Shown here piece after piece: positions 48,103 to 56,778 of a DNA stretch of 64,000 nt. The notes below the pieces were generated by a model. It made no database searches. It saw only the letters and a program-made list of their open reading frames with translations, and was not told the origin of the DNA. This DNA is from Pseudomonas sp. UFMG81 (GTDB lineage: Bacteria; Pseudomonadota; Gammaproteobacteria; Pseudomonadales; Pseudomonadaceae). The position numbers and the translations under genes were made by a program. Location of the stretch: positions 32 through 64,031 of the forward strand of contig NZ_JACAFQ010000020.1 in NCBI RefSeq assembly GCF_015354575.1, written 5' to 3'. Numbering within the stretch: position 1 is the first letter of the stretch; every line of letters begins with the position of its first letter.

Positions 48103-48235
48103 CTGTAGGAGCGGCCTTGCCGGGGCGCCGGACCGGTCGGAATGGGGTGCGCAGCGCCCCCAGGATCTCGAGTATGCCCAAGATCGCCGGGGCCGCTGCG
48201 CGGCCCATTCGCGACACAAGGCCGCTCCTACAGGA
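48103..48235. repeat. REP-like inverted repeat (133 nt)
   Basis: CCTGTAGGAGCGGCCTTG and CAAGGCCGCTCCTACAGG arms enclose GC-rich sequence between the convergent zapE-like gene and prpE; same class as at 32.4 kb. Confidence 0.88.
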
Positions 48236-48284
48236 GAAATGCAAGCCTTGAGGTGGGTGGCTTGCCGGCGATAACGGCTGCGCA

Positions 48285-50174
48285 TCACCCCGCCCTGGGC
48301 AAATCCGCCAACACCCCTTCGATCTCCCCGAGCACCGCCGGATCGTCCAGCGTCGATGGCGGTACATAGTCCTGCCCATCGGCAATCTTGCGCAGCACCG
48401 CGCGCAAGATCTTGCCCGAGCGGGTCTTGGGCAAACGCTTGACCAGGCGCACGCGGTTGAAACAGGCCAGCGCGCCGATCTGCTCGCGCACACTGGCCAC
48501 CAGTTCGCCCTGCAACTGCGACTCGCCGATGCCCTGCCCGTCCTTTAGCACAACCAGCGCCAGCGGCACCTGGCCCTTGATCTCGTCATGCACACCGATC
48601 ACCGCGCACTCGGCCACCGCCGGGTGACGCGCCACCAGGTCCTCCATCTCGCCGGTGGACAGCCGATGGCCGGAGACGTTAATCACATCGTCGGTGCGGC
48701 CCATGATGTAGACGAAGCCGTCGTCATCCAGGTAGCCGCCGTCGCCGGTGTGGTAGTAGCCCGGATAGCTCTGCAGATACGCTTGCAGATAGCGCTCGTG
48801 ATCACCCCAGAGAGTCTGGCTGCAGCCAGGCGGCAACGGCAGGGCGATGACGATGGCGCCCTGCTGGTTCGGCCCCAGCGGTTTGCCGTCATCGTCCAGT
48901 ACCTGCACGTGATAGCCCGGCACCGCGCGGTTGCTCGACCCCGGCCGCGCCGCGCTGCCCGCAAGCCCCACACAAGGCGCGGTGACCGGCCAGCCGGTTT
49001 CGGTCTGCCACCAGTGGTCGTGCACCGGCTTGCCGCTCACCCGCTCCAGCCATTCGTGGGTACTGGAGTCAAGCTTCTCGCCGGCCAGGAACAGCTGGCG
49101 CAACGATCCCAGGTCGTGGCGGCGGATCAGCTCGCCTTCGGGGTCTTCCTTGCGGATCGCGCGCATGGCAGTGGGCGCGCAGAACAGCGCGTTAACCTGG
49201 TATTGCTCCACAACCCGCCAGTACGCCGAAGCATCCGGCGTGCGGATCGGCTTGCCCTCGTAGAACACCGTGGTGCAGCCGCTCATCAGTGGCCCGTAGA
49301 CGATCAGCGAGTGGCCAACCACCCAACCCACATCGGAAATGCCCCACCACACATCGCCCGCCTGCATGCCATAGATGTGACGCATGGCGTAGCACAGCGC
49401 CACCGCGTTGCCGCCGTTCTCGCGCACGATGCCCTTGGGTTTGCCGGTGGTGCCGGAGGTGTACATGATGTACAGCGGATCGCCCGCATCCAGTTCGACC
49501 GGGGCCACCGGTTCGGCACCCACCAGCGCCTGCTGCCAGTCCAGGTCACGCCCTGGCTGCAGCTCGGCACGCGCCTGCGGGCGTTGCAGCACCAGTACCC
49601 GCCTGGGTTGATGGCGAGACAACGCCAGGGCGCGGTCGACCAGTGGCTTGTAGGCGATGACGCGGTCGAACTCCAACCCACAGGAGGCGGTGAGCAGCAG
49701 CGTCGGCCGGGCATCGTCGATGCGCAGGGCCAGCTCGTTGGCGGCAAAGCCGCCGAACACCACCGAGTGCACCGCACCGATACGTGCGCAGGCCAGCATG
49801 GCCATGGCCGCCTGCGGCACCATCGGCATGTAGATGATCACCCCGTCGCCCTTGCCCACGCCCAGTGCGCGCATCAGGCCGGCCAGACGCGCCACTTCGT
49901 CGCGCAGCTGGTGGTAGGTGAAGGTCTGCTGCACGCCGGTCACGGGGGAGTCGTAGATCAGCGCCAGTTGCTCGCCCCTGCCCTGTTCGATCTGGTGATC
50001 GAGGGCCAGGTGGCAGCTGTTCAGGCGGCCGTCGGCAAACCAGCGGTGAGTGCCGTCGGGGTTCTGTTGCAGGGTGAGGCTGGGCTTGCGCTGCCAGGCC
50101 AGTTGGTCGGCCTGGGCCTGCCAGAAGGCCGCGGGGTCGGCGATGGAATGGGCGTAGCTGTGCTGATAGGTCAT
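48285..50174 (-). CDS. prpE: Propionyl-CoA synthetase, 629 aa
   Basis: Converts propionate, ATP and CoA to propionyl-CoA, the entry to the 2-methylcitrate cycle. ANL-family motifs: MYTSGTTGKPKGIVREN, WWGISDVGWVVGHS, HDHWWQTETGWPVTAPC, and YHTGDGGYLDDDGFVYIMGRTDDVINVSGHRLSTGEME; the acetylated Lys region is PKTRSGKILR. DVGWVVGHS rather than the acetate-enzyme sequence supports propionate. The ATG at 50174 has an AATAACAACAAG segment 17 nt upstream, a candidate Hfq/Crc site. Encoded 12 kb from prpD, not in the prp operon. Confidence 0.9.
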   Translation of the reverse strand: MTYQHSYAHSIADPAAFWQAQADQLAWQRKPSLTLQQNPDGTHRWFADGRLNSCHLALDHQIEQGRGEQLALIYDSPVTGVQQTFTYHQLRDEVARLAGLMRALGVGKGDGVIIYMPMVPQAAMAMLACARIGAVHSVVFGGFAANELALRIDDARPTLLLTASCGLEFDRVIAYKPLVDRALALSRHQPRRVLVLQRPQARAELQPGRDLDWQQALVGAEPVAPVELDAGDPLYIMYTSGTTGKPKGIVRENGGNAVALCYAMRHIYGMQAGDVWWGISDVGWVVGHSLIVYGPLMSGCTTVFYEGKPIRTPDASAYWRVVEQYQVNALFCAPTAMRAIRKEDPEGELIRRHDLGSLRQLFLAGEKLDSSTHEWLERVSGKPVHDHWWQTETGWPVTAPCVGLAGSAARPGSSNRAVPGYHVQVLDDDGKPLGPNQQGAIVIALPLPPGCSQTLWGDHERYLQAYLQSYPGYYHTGDGGYLDDDGFVYIMGRTDDVINVSGHRLSTGEMEDLVARHPAVAECAVIGVHDEIKGQVPLALVVLKDGQGIGESQLQGELVASVREQIGALACFNRVRLVKRLPKTRSGKILRAVLRKIADGQDYVPPSTLDDPAVLGEIEGVLADLPRAG

Positions 50175-50191
50175 TGGTTCACAACCCGGTA

Positions 50192-50203
50192 CTTGTTGTT
50201 ATT
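50192..50203 (-). promoter_or_regulatory. Candidate Hfq/Crc target (CA motif) at prpE
   Basis: AATAACAACAAG on the coding (minus) strand, 17 nt before the prpE ATG, fits AAnAAnAAnAA. In pseudomonads such sites mediate catabolite repression of translation. Confidence 0.5.
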
Positions 50204-50327
50204 GAAGGGCGAGCTTCGAGTATGGACCGGGACCGTGCGTGCGCCATCGGACTTAAGTCGCAACCCATATGCAGATTTGCACGGGGTAAGCCCGTAGAAT
50301 GACCGCCCCTTGAAAGCAGAGCCCTCC

Positions 50328-51617
50328 ATGCACACCCTCGACGACCTGCGCGCCGGCCGCCTGCGCGGCATCACCCGGCTGAACCTGAACCAGGGCCTGG
50401 GCCAATTCCCCCGCGAGATCTTCGACCTGGCCGACAGCCTGGAAGTGCTCGACCTCAGTGACAACGCGCTGTCCGAGCTGCCCGACGACCTGCATCGGCT
50501 GACCCGGCTGAAAGTACTGTTCTGCGCCAACAACCGTTTTACCCAGGTGCCCCACGCCATCGGCCGCTGCCAGGCGCTGGAAACCGTGGGGTTCAAGAGC
50601 AACCACATCGCGCAGGTCGATGCCCAGGCACTGCCACCGCGCCTGCGCTCGCTGGTGCTCACCGACAACCGCGTGGAACAGCTGCCCGATGCCTTGGGTG
50701 ACTGCCTGCACCTGCAAAAACTGATGCTCGCCGGCAACCGCCTCACCTGCCTGCCCGAGGGCCTGGCCCGTTGCGAAAAGCTCGAGCTGCTGCGCATTGC
50801 CAGCAACCGCCTGAGCGCCCTGCCGGATTGGCTGTTGCGCCTGCCCAGCCTGGCCTGGCTGGCCTATGCCGACAACCCGCTGGCGCAGGGTTTCATCCCA
50901 CCCGAAGCGGATGGCCATTGCCCGAGCATTCGCTGGCAGGAAGTGCAGCTCGCAGAAGAACTGGGGCGCGGCGCTTCCGGGCTGATCCATCGCGCCCACT
51001 GCCAGGGCCAGGAGCGCCCGGTGGCGGTCAAGCTGTACAAGGGCGCGATCACCAGTGACGGCTCGCCCCTGGCGGAAATGCGCGCCTGCATCGCGGCCGG
51101 TGAGCACCCTCAGCTGGTGGGCCTGGCCGGTCGAGTCGACGACCACCCGCAACAACTGCCGGCGCTAGTGATGCAGTTGATCGACCCGACCTGGCGCAAC
51201 CTCGCCGGCCCACCCAGCCTCGACAGCTGCACCCGTGACCGCCACCCCGAGGGGCGCCGGCTGACGCTGCCGGTCGTGCGCCGCCTGGCCGCCGGCATCG
51301 CCTCGGTGTGCGCGCACCTGCATGCACGCGGCCTGAGCCATGGCGACCTGTACGGGCACAACATCCTGTTCGCCGACGACGGCCAATGCCTGCTGGGTGA
51401 CTTCGGCGCGGCCTCGTTCCACCCGCGCGATACCAGCCCCCACGCGCAGGCCCTCGAACGACTGGAAGTGCGCGCTTTCGGCATCCTCGTCGAAGAATTG
51501 CTGGCTCAGTGCCAGGAGAGCGACCCGCCGCTGCACCAATTGGCCAGGCGCTGCCAGCACCCCGACGTGGCAGCGCGCCCGTGCTTCAATGAACTGGTCG
51601 AACGCCTGCCAGGCTGA
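50328..51617 (+). CDS. Leucine-rich-repeat protein kinase, 429 aa
   Basis: A two-part protein. Residues about 15-190 are seven or eight leucine-rich repeats (LEVLDLSDNALSELPDDL, LRSLVLTDNRVEQLPDAL and similar). Residues about 200-429 form a protein kinase: glycine loop ELGRGASG, Lys235 in VAVKLYKG, catalytic loop HGDLYGHN with D340 and N345, and DFG Asp358 in GDFGAAS. HGD replaces the eukaryotic HRD, as in some bacterial and atypical kinases. No membrane segment or signal peptide. ATG 50328 is chosen over GTG/other codons at 50310. A close relation to plant-type LRR kinases is superficial; substrate unknown. Confidence 0.87.
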   Translation: MHTLDDLRAGRLRGITRLNLNQGLGQFPREIFDLADSLEVLDLSDNALSELPDDLHRLTRLKVLFCANNRFTQVPHAIGRCQALETVGFKSNHIAQVDAQALPPRLRSLVLTDNRVEQLPDALGDCLHLQKLMLAGNRLTCLPEGLARCEKLELLRIASNRLSALPDWLLRLPSLAWLAYADNPLAQGFIPPEADGHCPSIRWQEVQLAEELGRGASGLIHRAHCQGQERPVAVKLYKGAITSDGSPLAEMRACIAAGEHPQLVGLAGRVDDHPQQLPALVMQLIDPTWRNLAGPPSLDSCTRDRHPEGRRLTLPVVRRLAAGIASVCAHLHARGLSHGDLYGHNILFADDGQCLLGDFGAASFHPRDTSPHAQALERLEVRAFGILVEELLAQCQESDPPLHQLARRCQHPDVAARPCFNELVERLPG

Positions 51618-51650
51618 ACACCTCCACTCCCTTTGTCAACGAGCATCAGC

Positions 51651-52517
51651 ATGGACATCGATCAGGCCCGAACCTTCCTGGAAATCGTGCGTTGCGGCAG
51701 CCTGGTCGCCGCCGCCGAGCGCCTGTTCGTGTCGCAGACGGCGATCACCGCGCGGGTGCAGCGCCTGGAGCAGCAGCTGGGCTGCCAGCTGTTCGTGCGT
51801 AGCCGCACGGGCGCCAGCTTGACCAGCGACGGCGAAGCCTTCGTGACCTACGCCAACCAGCTGGTGCAGACCTGGGAAGCCGCACGCCGCGACCTGCCGC
51901 TACCCCAAGGCTGCCAGCAAGTGCTGCATGTGGGCGGTGAAGTGAGCCTGGGTAACCCAATGCTGCTCGACTGGGTCAGCGCCCTGTACCGGGAGCTGCC
52001 CAGCCATGCGGTGCGCAGCGAGGTCAGCGATGGCGAGTCGCTGCTGCGCAAGGTGGAGATGGGCCTGCTCGACGCCGCACTGGTGTACCAGCCGACCTAT
52101 GGCCCGGGCCTGCAAGTGGAGCAACTGATGGAGGAGAAGCTGATCCGCGTGCGCCGGGTGGACCGGCCCGAGCCATATGTCTACATCGACTGGGGTGAAG
52201 CCTTCCGTCGCCAGCACGACGCCGCGCTGCCCGACCTGGCACGCCCGGCGCTGAGCTTCAACCTGGGGCCGCTGGCCCTGCAGTTCATCCTCGACCAGGG
52301 CGGCAGTGGCTATTTCCGAACCCGCGTCGTACAGGCCTATCTGCAGAGTGGGGTATTCGAACGGGTGCCTGAGGCGCCTGAGTTCACCTACCCGACGTTC
52401 CTGGTGTATGCCCGCAAGCGCGACAGCGAGGCGTTGCAGCAGTCGTTCGAGGTGCTGCGCCGGCTGGTGGCGGCCGGCGAAAGCGACTGGTCACAGCGCT
52501 GGGACCCGGTTATCTGA
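51651..52517 (+). CDS. LysR-family transcriptional regulator, 288 aa
   Basis: A DNA-binding regulator with N-terminal winged helix-turn-helix (QARTFLEIVRCGSLVAAAERLFVSQTAITARVQRLEQQLG) and a C-terminal inducer domain from about residue 90. The effector pocket is not predictable. ATG 51651 is chosen; a TTG at 51633 is in frame. It lies 33 nt after the LRR kinase on the same strand, and its 3' end overlaps the convergent HPP/CBS gene by 27 nt. Targets may include the kinase, the prpE region or remote genes. Confidence 0.9.
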   Translation: MDIDQARTFLEIVRCGSLVAAAERLFVSQTAITARVQRLEQQLGCQLFVRSRTGASLTSDGEAFVTYANQLVQTWEAARRDLPLPQGCQQVLHVGGEVSLGNPMLLDWVSALYRELPSHAVRSEVSDGESLLRKVEMGLLDAALVYQPTYGPGLQVEQLMEEKLIRVRRVDRPEPYVYIDWGEAFRRQHDAALPDLARPALSFNLGPLALQFILDQGGSGYFRTRVVQAYLQSGVFERVPEAPEFTYPTFLVYARKRDSEALQQSFEVLRRLVAAGESDWSQRWDPVI

Positions 52518-53648
52518 AGCCCGCGCCGCAGCAGTGAGCAGATGCCGCTTGAGGCCGGCGATCAGGTCGGTCTGGGTGATCACCCCCACCAGCGTGTCGC
52601 CATCGAGTACCGGCAGGCAGTGCAAGCCCTGCTCGCTGAGCAGGGGCAGCAGGCGCTCCAGCGGGTGTTCGCTGCCGACACTGACGACCCGACGGCTCAT
52701 CACCTGTTCCAGGCGCACGGTGGTGCGCCGGAACACACCGCGCCAGCTGAAACGCCCGCGCGCCATGGCCGGGCCGACCAGGTCGCTGAGGCTGACGATG
52801 CCCACCAGGCGGCCGCCTTCCAGCACTGGCAGGGTTTTCAGGTGATGGCTTTCGAGCATCTTCCAGGCTTGTTCGAGCGTGGTCTGGGGCGTTGCCGACT
52901 GCACGTCGCGCGACATCACCGAGCCGGCGGTAATCCCCCCCAGGCTGCGTTGCAGTGCATGCTGCTCGGTGGCGAGGATGATCCGCGCAAGCTCCTCGCG
53001 GGTCACGTCGACGAATTCGCCGATGTCTTCCAGGGCCTGGTCCAGGTCCTCGGCGTTGATGCCCACCCGCTCGCCGGGCAGCGGGTCGTGGGTATGGTGC
53101 AAGTCTTTGCGCGGCGCCACGCCCTTGGGGTAGCGCACACCTGTGAGGCGGTTATAGACCACCGCGACCGCGACCAGGATCAGCGCGTTGAGCAGCACCG
53201 GCTCGAGCATATGGTCGCCCATCGCCACCAGCCCTGGGTCGGCCAGCACCGCGCTGACGGCCACGCCCCCCCCAGGCGGATGCAGGCAACGCAGCAGGCA
53301 CATCACCAGGACGGCAATCCCCAACGCAGCAGCGGCGACCCACAGGCCATCACCGAAGCCATGGCGCATGGCCAGGCCCACGGCCCCGGCCAGGGCATAG
53401 CTGCCCAGCACCGGCCAGGGCTGGGCCAGGGGCCCGGAGTGTACGGCGAACACCAGCACCGCCGAGGCCGCCAGCGGGCCGAGCAGGTGCAGGGCGATCG
53501 ACGGGCCATAGGCCAGGCTGCACAGGTAGCCGGCGAGGAACAGGCCAAGCAGCGCACCAAGGCCTGCACGCAGCCATTCTCTGGGGGGGATGTTGAGGGC
53601 GGGCGGGAGCAGGCGTTGCAGACGACTATCGGAACGAGAGGCAGGCAT
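52491..53648 (-). CDS. HPP-family membrane protein with two CBS domains, 385 aa
   Basis: Residues about 20-165 contain the four membrane helices of the HPP family (LRAGLGALLGLFLAGYLCSL, VLVFAVHSGPLAQPWPVLGSY) with the signature CLHPPGG. A cytosolic region with two CBS motifs follows (SVMSRDVQSATPQTTLEQAW...LVGIVSLSDLV, and VMSRRVVSVGSEHPL...LVGVITQTDL), likely binding adenosine ligands. HPP relatives in plants and cyanobacteria have been linked to nitrite transport; the substrate here is uncertain. The start at 53648 lacks a strong ribosome site. A structured leader with an attenuator-like hairpin lies upstream. Confidence 0.85.
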   Translation of the reverse strand: MPASRSDSRLQRLLPPALNIPPREWLRAGLGALLGLFLAGYLCSLAYGPSIALHLLGPLAASAVLVFAVHSGPLAQPWPVLGSYALAGAVGLAMRHGFGDGLWVAAAALGIAVLVMCLLRCLHPPGGGVAVSAVLADPGLVAMGDHMLEPVLLNALILVAVAVVYNRLTGVRYPKGVAPRKDLHHTHDPLPGERVGINAEDLDQALEDIGEFVDVTREELARIILATEQHALQRSLGGITAGSVMSRDVQSATPQTTLEQAWKMLESHHLKTLPVLEGGRLVGIVSLSDLVGPAMARGRFSWRGVFRRTTVRLEQVMSRRVVSVGSEHPLERLLPLLSEQGLHCLPVLDGDTLVGVITQTDLIAGLKRHLLTAAARASDNRVPAL

Positions 53649-53679
53649 CGAAGTAATCAGGATCGTGTTTTTTGATTTA

Positions 53680-53790
53680 AAAGAAAGCCCAGCGCAAATG
53701 CTTCTGGGCCCGGTATTGCGAAGGCAATAGCGCAAGGGGCTCCGTCCATGGAGAGATGGAAACCAGATGGTTTCGCGAGGGGGATTGTGC
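53680..53790 (-). ncRNA. Structured leader or small RNA upstream of the HPP/CBS gene
   Basis: Reading the minus strand, there are a GAAACCATCTGGTTTC hairpin (53761-53776), CTCC/GGAG around AUGGAC (53741-53754), a TATTGCcttcGCAATA hairpin (53713-53728), and a terminal GCCCAG/CTGGGC stem (53687-53709) followed by TTTCTTTT. The last two look like an intrinsic terminator with an upstream stem. An sRNA ending here, or an attenuated leader for the downstream gene, would explain it. No known class was recognised. Confidence 0.45.
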
Positions 53791-53869
53791 CGGGCGCAGG
53801 CCTGGTGCGGCCAATTCAAAAAACTGCGGCTGTACTGCAATTTTTTTGCAGGGTTGATGCGCTCGCTTG

Positions 53870-53988
53870 CCTGTAGGAGCGGCCTTGTGCCGCGAAAGGG
53901 GCGCGAAGCGGCCCCAGGCTTTGGCTTCACCGCATAGATTGCTGGGGCCGCCTTGCGGCCCTTTCGCGGCGCGAGGCCGCTCCTACAG
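53870..53988. repeat. REP-like inverted repeat (119 nt)
   Basis: CTGTAGGAGCGGCCTTGTGC and its complement (one change) at the ends, between the two-component genes and the HPP leader; TAGGAGCGGCC class. Confidence 0.9.
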
Positions 53989-53998
53989 ACGGCGTTGT

Positions 53999-55318
53999 TC
54001 AATGCCCCTTGCGCGGCAATTCGATGCTCACCCGCAAACCGCCCAACGGGCTTTCCAGCAGGGTGATACGCCCATCCCAGGCGTCAACGATATCGCGCAC
54101 GATGCCCAGCCCCAGGCCATGCCCGTCGACCTGCTCGTCCAGCCGCGAGCCGCGCTCGAGCACCTGCAAACGCTGCGATTCGGGAATGCCGGGGCCGTCG
54201 TCGTCGACCCACAGCTGGTAGCCCTCGCCGGTTGGCGCAATGCCCAGGCGTACCTCGCTGTCAGCCCATTTGCAGGCGTTGTCCAACAGGTTGCCAAGCA
54301 GCTCCAGCAGGTCTTCGCGATCCCACGGCAACAGCAGGCCAGGCGGCACATCGCGCTCGAGCAGCAACCCTTCGCCATGGATCATCCCCAGGGTCGACAA
54401 CAGCCCCGGCAGCTCAGCGTCGCAATCGAACTGCGCGCCGGGCAACGCATCCCCCGCCAGGCGCGCACGGTTGAGCTCACGGCTCAGGCGCTGTTGGATC
54501 TGCTCCAGTTGCTCGCGCAGTTGCGCGCGCACTTCGGGCACAGCTTGCAAGCGCTCGCTGGCAGCCAGGCTGAGCAACACCGCCAGCGGCGTCTTCAGGG
54601 CATGGCCCAGGTTGCCCAGGGCGGTCCGTGAACGGCGCAGGCTGTCCTCGGTGTGGGCCAGCAAGTGGTTGATCTGGTCCACCAAGGGCTTGAGCTCGCT
54701 GGGAACTTCGGCATCCAGTTGCGAGCGTTGCCCTTGCTGTAACTGGGCGATCTGCTGGCGTGCCCGCTCCAGAGGACGCAGTGAGCGGGTCACGGTGATC
54801 CGTTGCAGGACCAGCACCAGCAGCAAGGCCACCAGGCCCATGCCCAGGCCGATCTGTTGCAGGCGCCGGAAGCCCTCGCGCACCGGCGAATAGTCCTGCG
54901 CCACGCTGATCGAGATGTTCTGGCCCAGGCGCCGGTAGTCGCCGCGGTACGCCAACAACTGCTGGCCCTCCGGGCCTAGTTCGTGGCCAGCGTCCAGGCC
55001 GGGCTGGGCCGGCTTGGGCATGTCCAGGTCCCACAGCGAGCGCGAGCGCCAGGTGCCCTGGTCGAAGTCGATGCGAAAGTAGTAACCCGAAAACGGCTGC
55101 TGGTACGCCGCCGATAATCGCCGCTCGTCCAGCTGCAAACCTGAAGGTCCGCGCACCAGCGCCACCAGCAGGTTCTCGCTTTCCTTGCGCAGGCCGGTTT
55201 CCAGGTAGCGCTGCAGGCCGGCCTCGAACAGCCACAGCGTGAGCTGGGCCAGGCCCACACCCACCACCACCAGCACGGCCACCAGGCCCAGGCTCAGGCG
55301 TGCCTGGATCGACTTCAC
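53999..55318 (-). CDS. Sensor histidine kinase (PhoQ-like), 439 aa
   Basis: Membrane sensor with two membrane helices (about 8-30 and 155-175) flanking a periplasmic domain of about 120 residues, a HAMP linker, HisKA with H239 in NLGHALKTPLAVLL, and HATPase (LLDNACKWADS, DDGPGIPE, GHGLGLGIV). NLGHALKTPLAVL is closest to PhoQ-type kinases. The start is a GTG that overlaps the response-regulator stop by 4 nt, so both are translated together. It likely senses an envelope or cation signal, but the ligand cannot be read from sequence. Confidence 0.9.
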   Translation of the reverse strand: MKSIQARLSLGLVAVLVVVGVGLAQLTLWLFEAGLQRYLETGLRKESENLLVALVRGPSGLQLDERRLSAAYQQPFSGYYFRIDFDQGTWRSRSLWDLDMPKPAQPGLDAGHELGPEGQQLLAYRGDYRRLGQNISISVAQDYSPVREGFRRLQQIGLGMGLVALLLVLVLQRITVTRSLRPLERARQQIAQLQQGQRSQLDAEVPSELKPLVDQINHLLAHTEDSLRRSRTALGNLGHALKTPLAVLLSLAASERLQAVPEVRAQLREQLEQIQQRLSRELNRARLAGDALPGAQFDCDAELPGLLSTLGMIHGEGLLLERDVPPGLLLPWDREDLLELLGNLLDNACKWADSEVRLGIAPTGEGYQLWVDDDGPGIPESQRLQVLERGSRLDEQVDGHGLGLGIVRDIVDAWDGRITLLESPLGGLRVSIELPRKGH

Positions 55319-55983
55319 GCCGCGCTCCCGGCATAGACGTAACCCTGGCCACGTCGGGTCTCGATCACGCTGCGCCCAAGCTTGCGCCGCAGGTGGTTGA
55401 CGTGCACTTCGAGGACATTGGAATCGCGCTCGGTCTCACCGTCGTACAAGTGTTCGGCCAGATGGCTTTTGGAGAGCACCTGCCCAGGATGGAGCATGAA
55501 GTAGCGCAACAGGCGGAACTCGGCAGCGGTCAGTTGCACGTCGACACCCTCACGGCTGACGCACTGACGCGACTCGTCCAGGTGCAGGCCGGCGGCCTCC
55601 AGCTTCGGCTGATTGGCCAAACCCTTGGCACGGCGCAGCAGGGCCTGGATTCGCAGTTGCAGCTCTTCCGGATGAAACGGTTTGCTCAAGTAGTCGTCGG
55701 CACCCGCCTTCAGCCCTTCGATACGCTCGGCCCAGGAGCCACGCGCGGTAAGAATCAGCACCGGCGTGGCAAGCCCTGCCGCGCGCCACTGGCCCAGCAC
55801 ATCCAGCCCGGGCAACCCGGGCAGGCCGAGGTCGAGGATGATCAGGTCATAGGGCTCGCTCTGGCCCTGGTACACCGCATCGCGACCATCGGCCAGCCAG
55901 TCCACGGCGTAACCCTGGCGTTGCAGAATGGCAGTGAGCTCGTCAGCCAGGGGCACATTGTCTTCGACCAGCAACAGGCGCAT
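55315..55983 (-). CDS. OmpR/PhoB-type response regulator, 222 aa
   Basis: Receiver (LLLVEDNVPLADELTAIL, D51 in LIILDLGLPGLPG, LILTARG, KPF) followed by a winged-helix domain with VDVQLTAAEFRLLRYF and the recognition region VHVNHLRRKLGRSVIETRRGQGYVY. Immediately follows the first PepSY gene (stop and start adjacent) and overlaps the kinase gene by 4 nt. Most similar in layout to PhoP/QseB-type regulators. Confidence 0.93.
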   Translation of the reverse strand: MRLLLVEDNVPLADELTAILQRQGYAVDWLADGRDAVYQGQSEPYDLIILDLGLPGLPGLDVLGQWRAAGLATPVLILTARGSWAERIEGLKAGADDYLSKPFHPEELQLRIQALLRRAKGLANQPKLEAAGLHLDESRQCVSREGVDVQLTAAEFRLLRYFMLHPGQVLSKSHLAEHLYDGETERDSNVLEVHVNHLRRKLGRSVIETRRGQGYVYAGSAA

Positions 55984-56298
55984 TCAGTCGTCTTCCTCGT
56001 CTTTGAGCAGTTCGCCGGAGCGGGCGTCGAGCTTGATCTCGCGCACCACGCCCTGCGGGGTCAGCAGCTCGACTTCGTATTCATAGCGGCCGTGCTTTTC
56101 TTCCAGCTCCGCCTCCAGCAGACGCGCCCCGGGGTAACGCCCCAGGGCGGCATCGAGCAGTTGCTCCAGCGGCAGGATGAAGCCCTGCTGACGCAGGGCC
56201 AGGGCTTCGTCCTGATCCAGGTCGCGGGCGCTGGCCAGCGAGCAGGCGGCCAGCAGGGCCAAGGCCAGGTAGCGCGCCACTCGTGGTAACGGGCTCAT
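55984..56298 (-). CDS. PepSY-domain lipoprotein-like protein, 104 aa
   Basis: An N-terminal export signal with a possible lipobox LAAC (ALALLAACSLASARDL) and one PepSY domain (LEQLLDAALGRYPGARLLEAELEEKHGRYEYEVELL, DARSGELLKDEED). PepSY domains often inhibit proteases or appear with envelope-sensing kinases. The ATG at 56298 shares one base with the upstream gene's stop (TGATG); a GTG at 56301 is an alternative. Placed right before the response regulator, in one operon. Confidence 0.85.
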   Translation of the reverse strand: MSPLPRVARYLALALLAACSLASARDLDQDEALALRQQGFILPLEQLLDAALGRYPGARLLEAELEEKHGRYEYEVELLTPQGVVREIKLDARSGELLKDEEDD

Positions 56299-56606
56299 CA
56301 CTTATCTTGCACGTCCTTGAGCACTTCACCGGTCTTGGCATCCAGGTCGACGTCCCATTCGATGTTCTGGGCATCGCGCAGCTCGACCTTGTAGATGTAG
56401 CGGCCGTATTCATCTTCGAGTTCAGAGTCGGTGACGGTGGCACCGGGGTGTTTGGCCACGGCAGCGGCCTTGAGTTCATCCAGCGACTTGATAGTCTTGG
56501 CGTTCACCAGCTTGACCACTTCATCGGGTTGTACGTCCTTGGCGAAGGCGGCGTTGGCACCGAAAGCGAGGGCGGCGGCGGTGAACAGGGCAGTCAGGGT
56601 TTTCAT
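56298..56606 (-). CDS. Periplasmic PepSY-domain protein, 102 aa
   Basis: A Sec signal (MKTLTALFTAAALAFGANAAFA) and one PepSY domain (SLDELKAAAVAKHPGATVTDSELEDEYGRYIYKVELRD...DLDAKTGEVLKD). A paralog of the next gene, sharing the EDEYGRY/EEKHGRY pattern. ATG is preceded by AGGAGAG. First gene of the operon PepSY-PepSY-regulator-kinase. A periplasmic partner or inhibitor for the sensor is plausible but unproven. Confidence 0.88.
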   Translation of the reverse strand: MKTLTALFTAAALAFGANAAFAKDVQPDEVVKLVNAKTIKSLDELKAAAVAKHPGATVTDSELEDEYGRYIYKVELRDAQNIEWDVDLDAKTGEVLKDVQDK

Positions 56607-56778
56607 GGGGTCTCTCCTTGGGGATGAGCAAGTTGTCTACGCAAACAAGACTAACCGGGGGTCCTTAATCCAACCTGAATACGGCTGGCCGCATGATAGC
56701 GCAGGTCGACTTTCGAGGGAGCGAGCGCTCCCCGCGATAAGGCTTATACTGCCGGCCTGCCCCGGCTAGAGAACCCCG

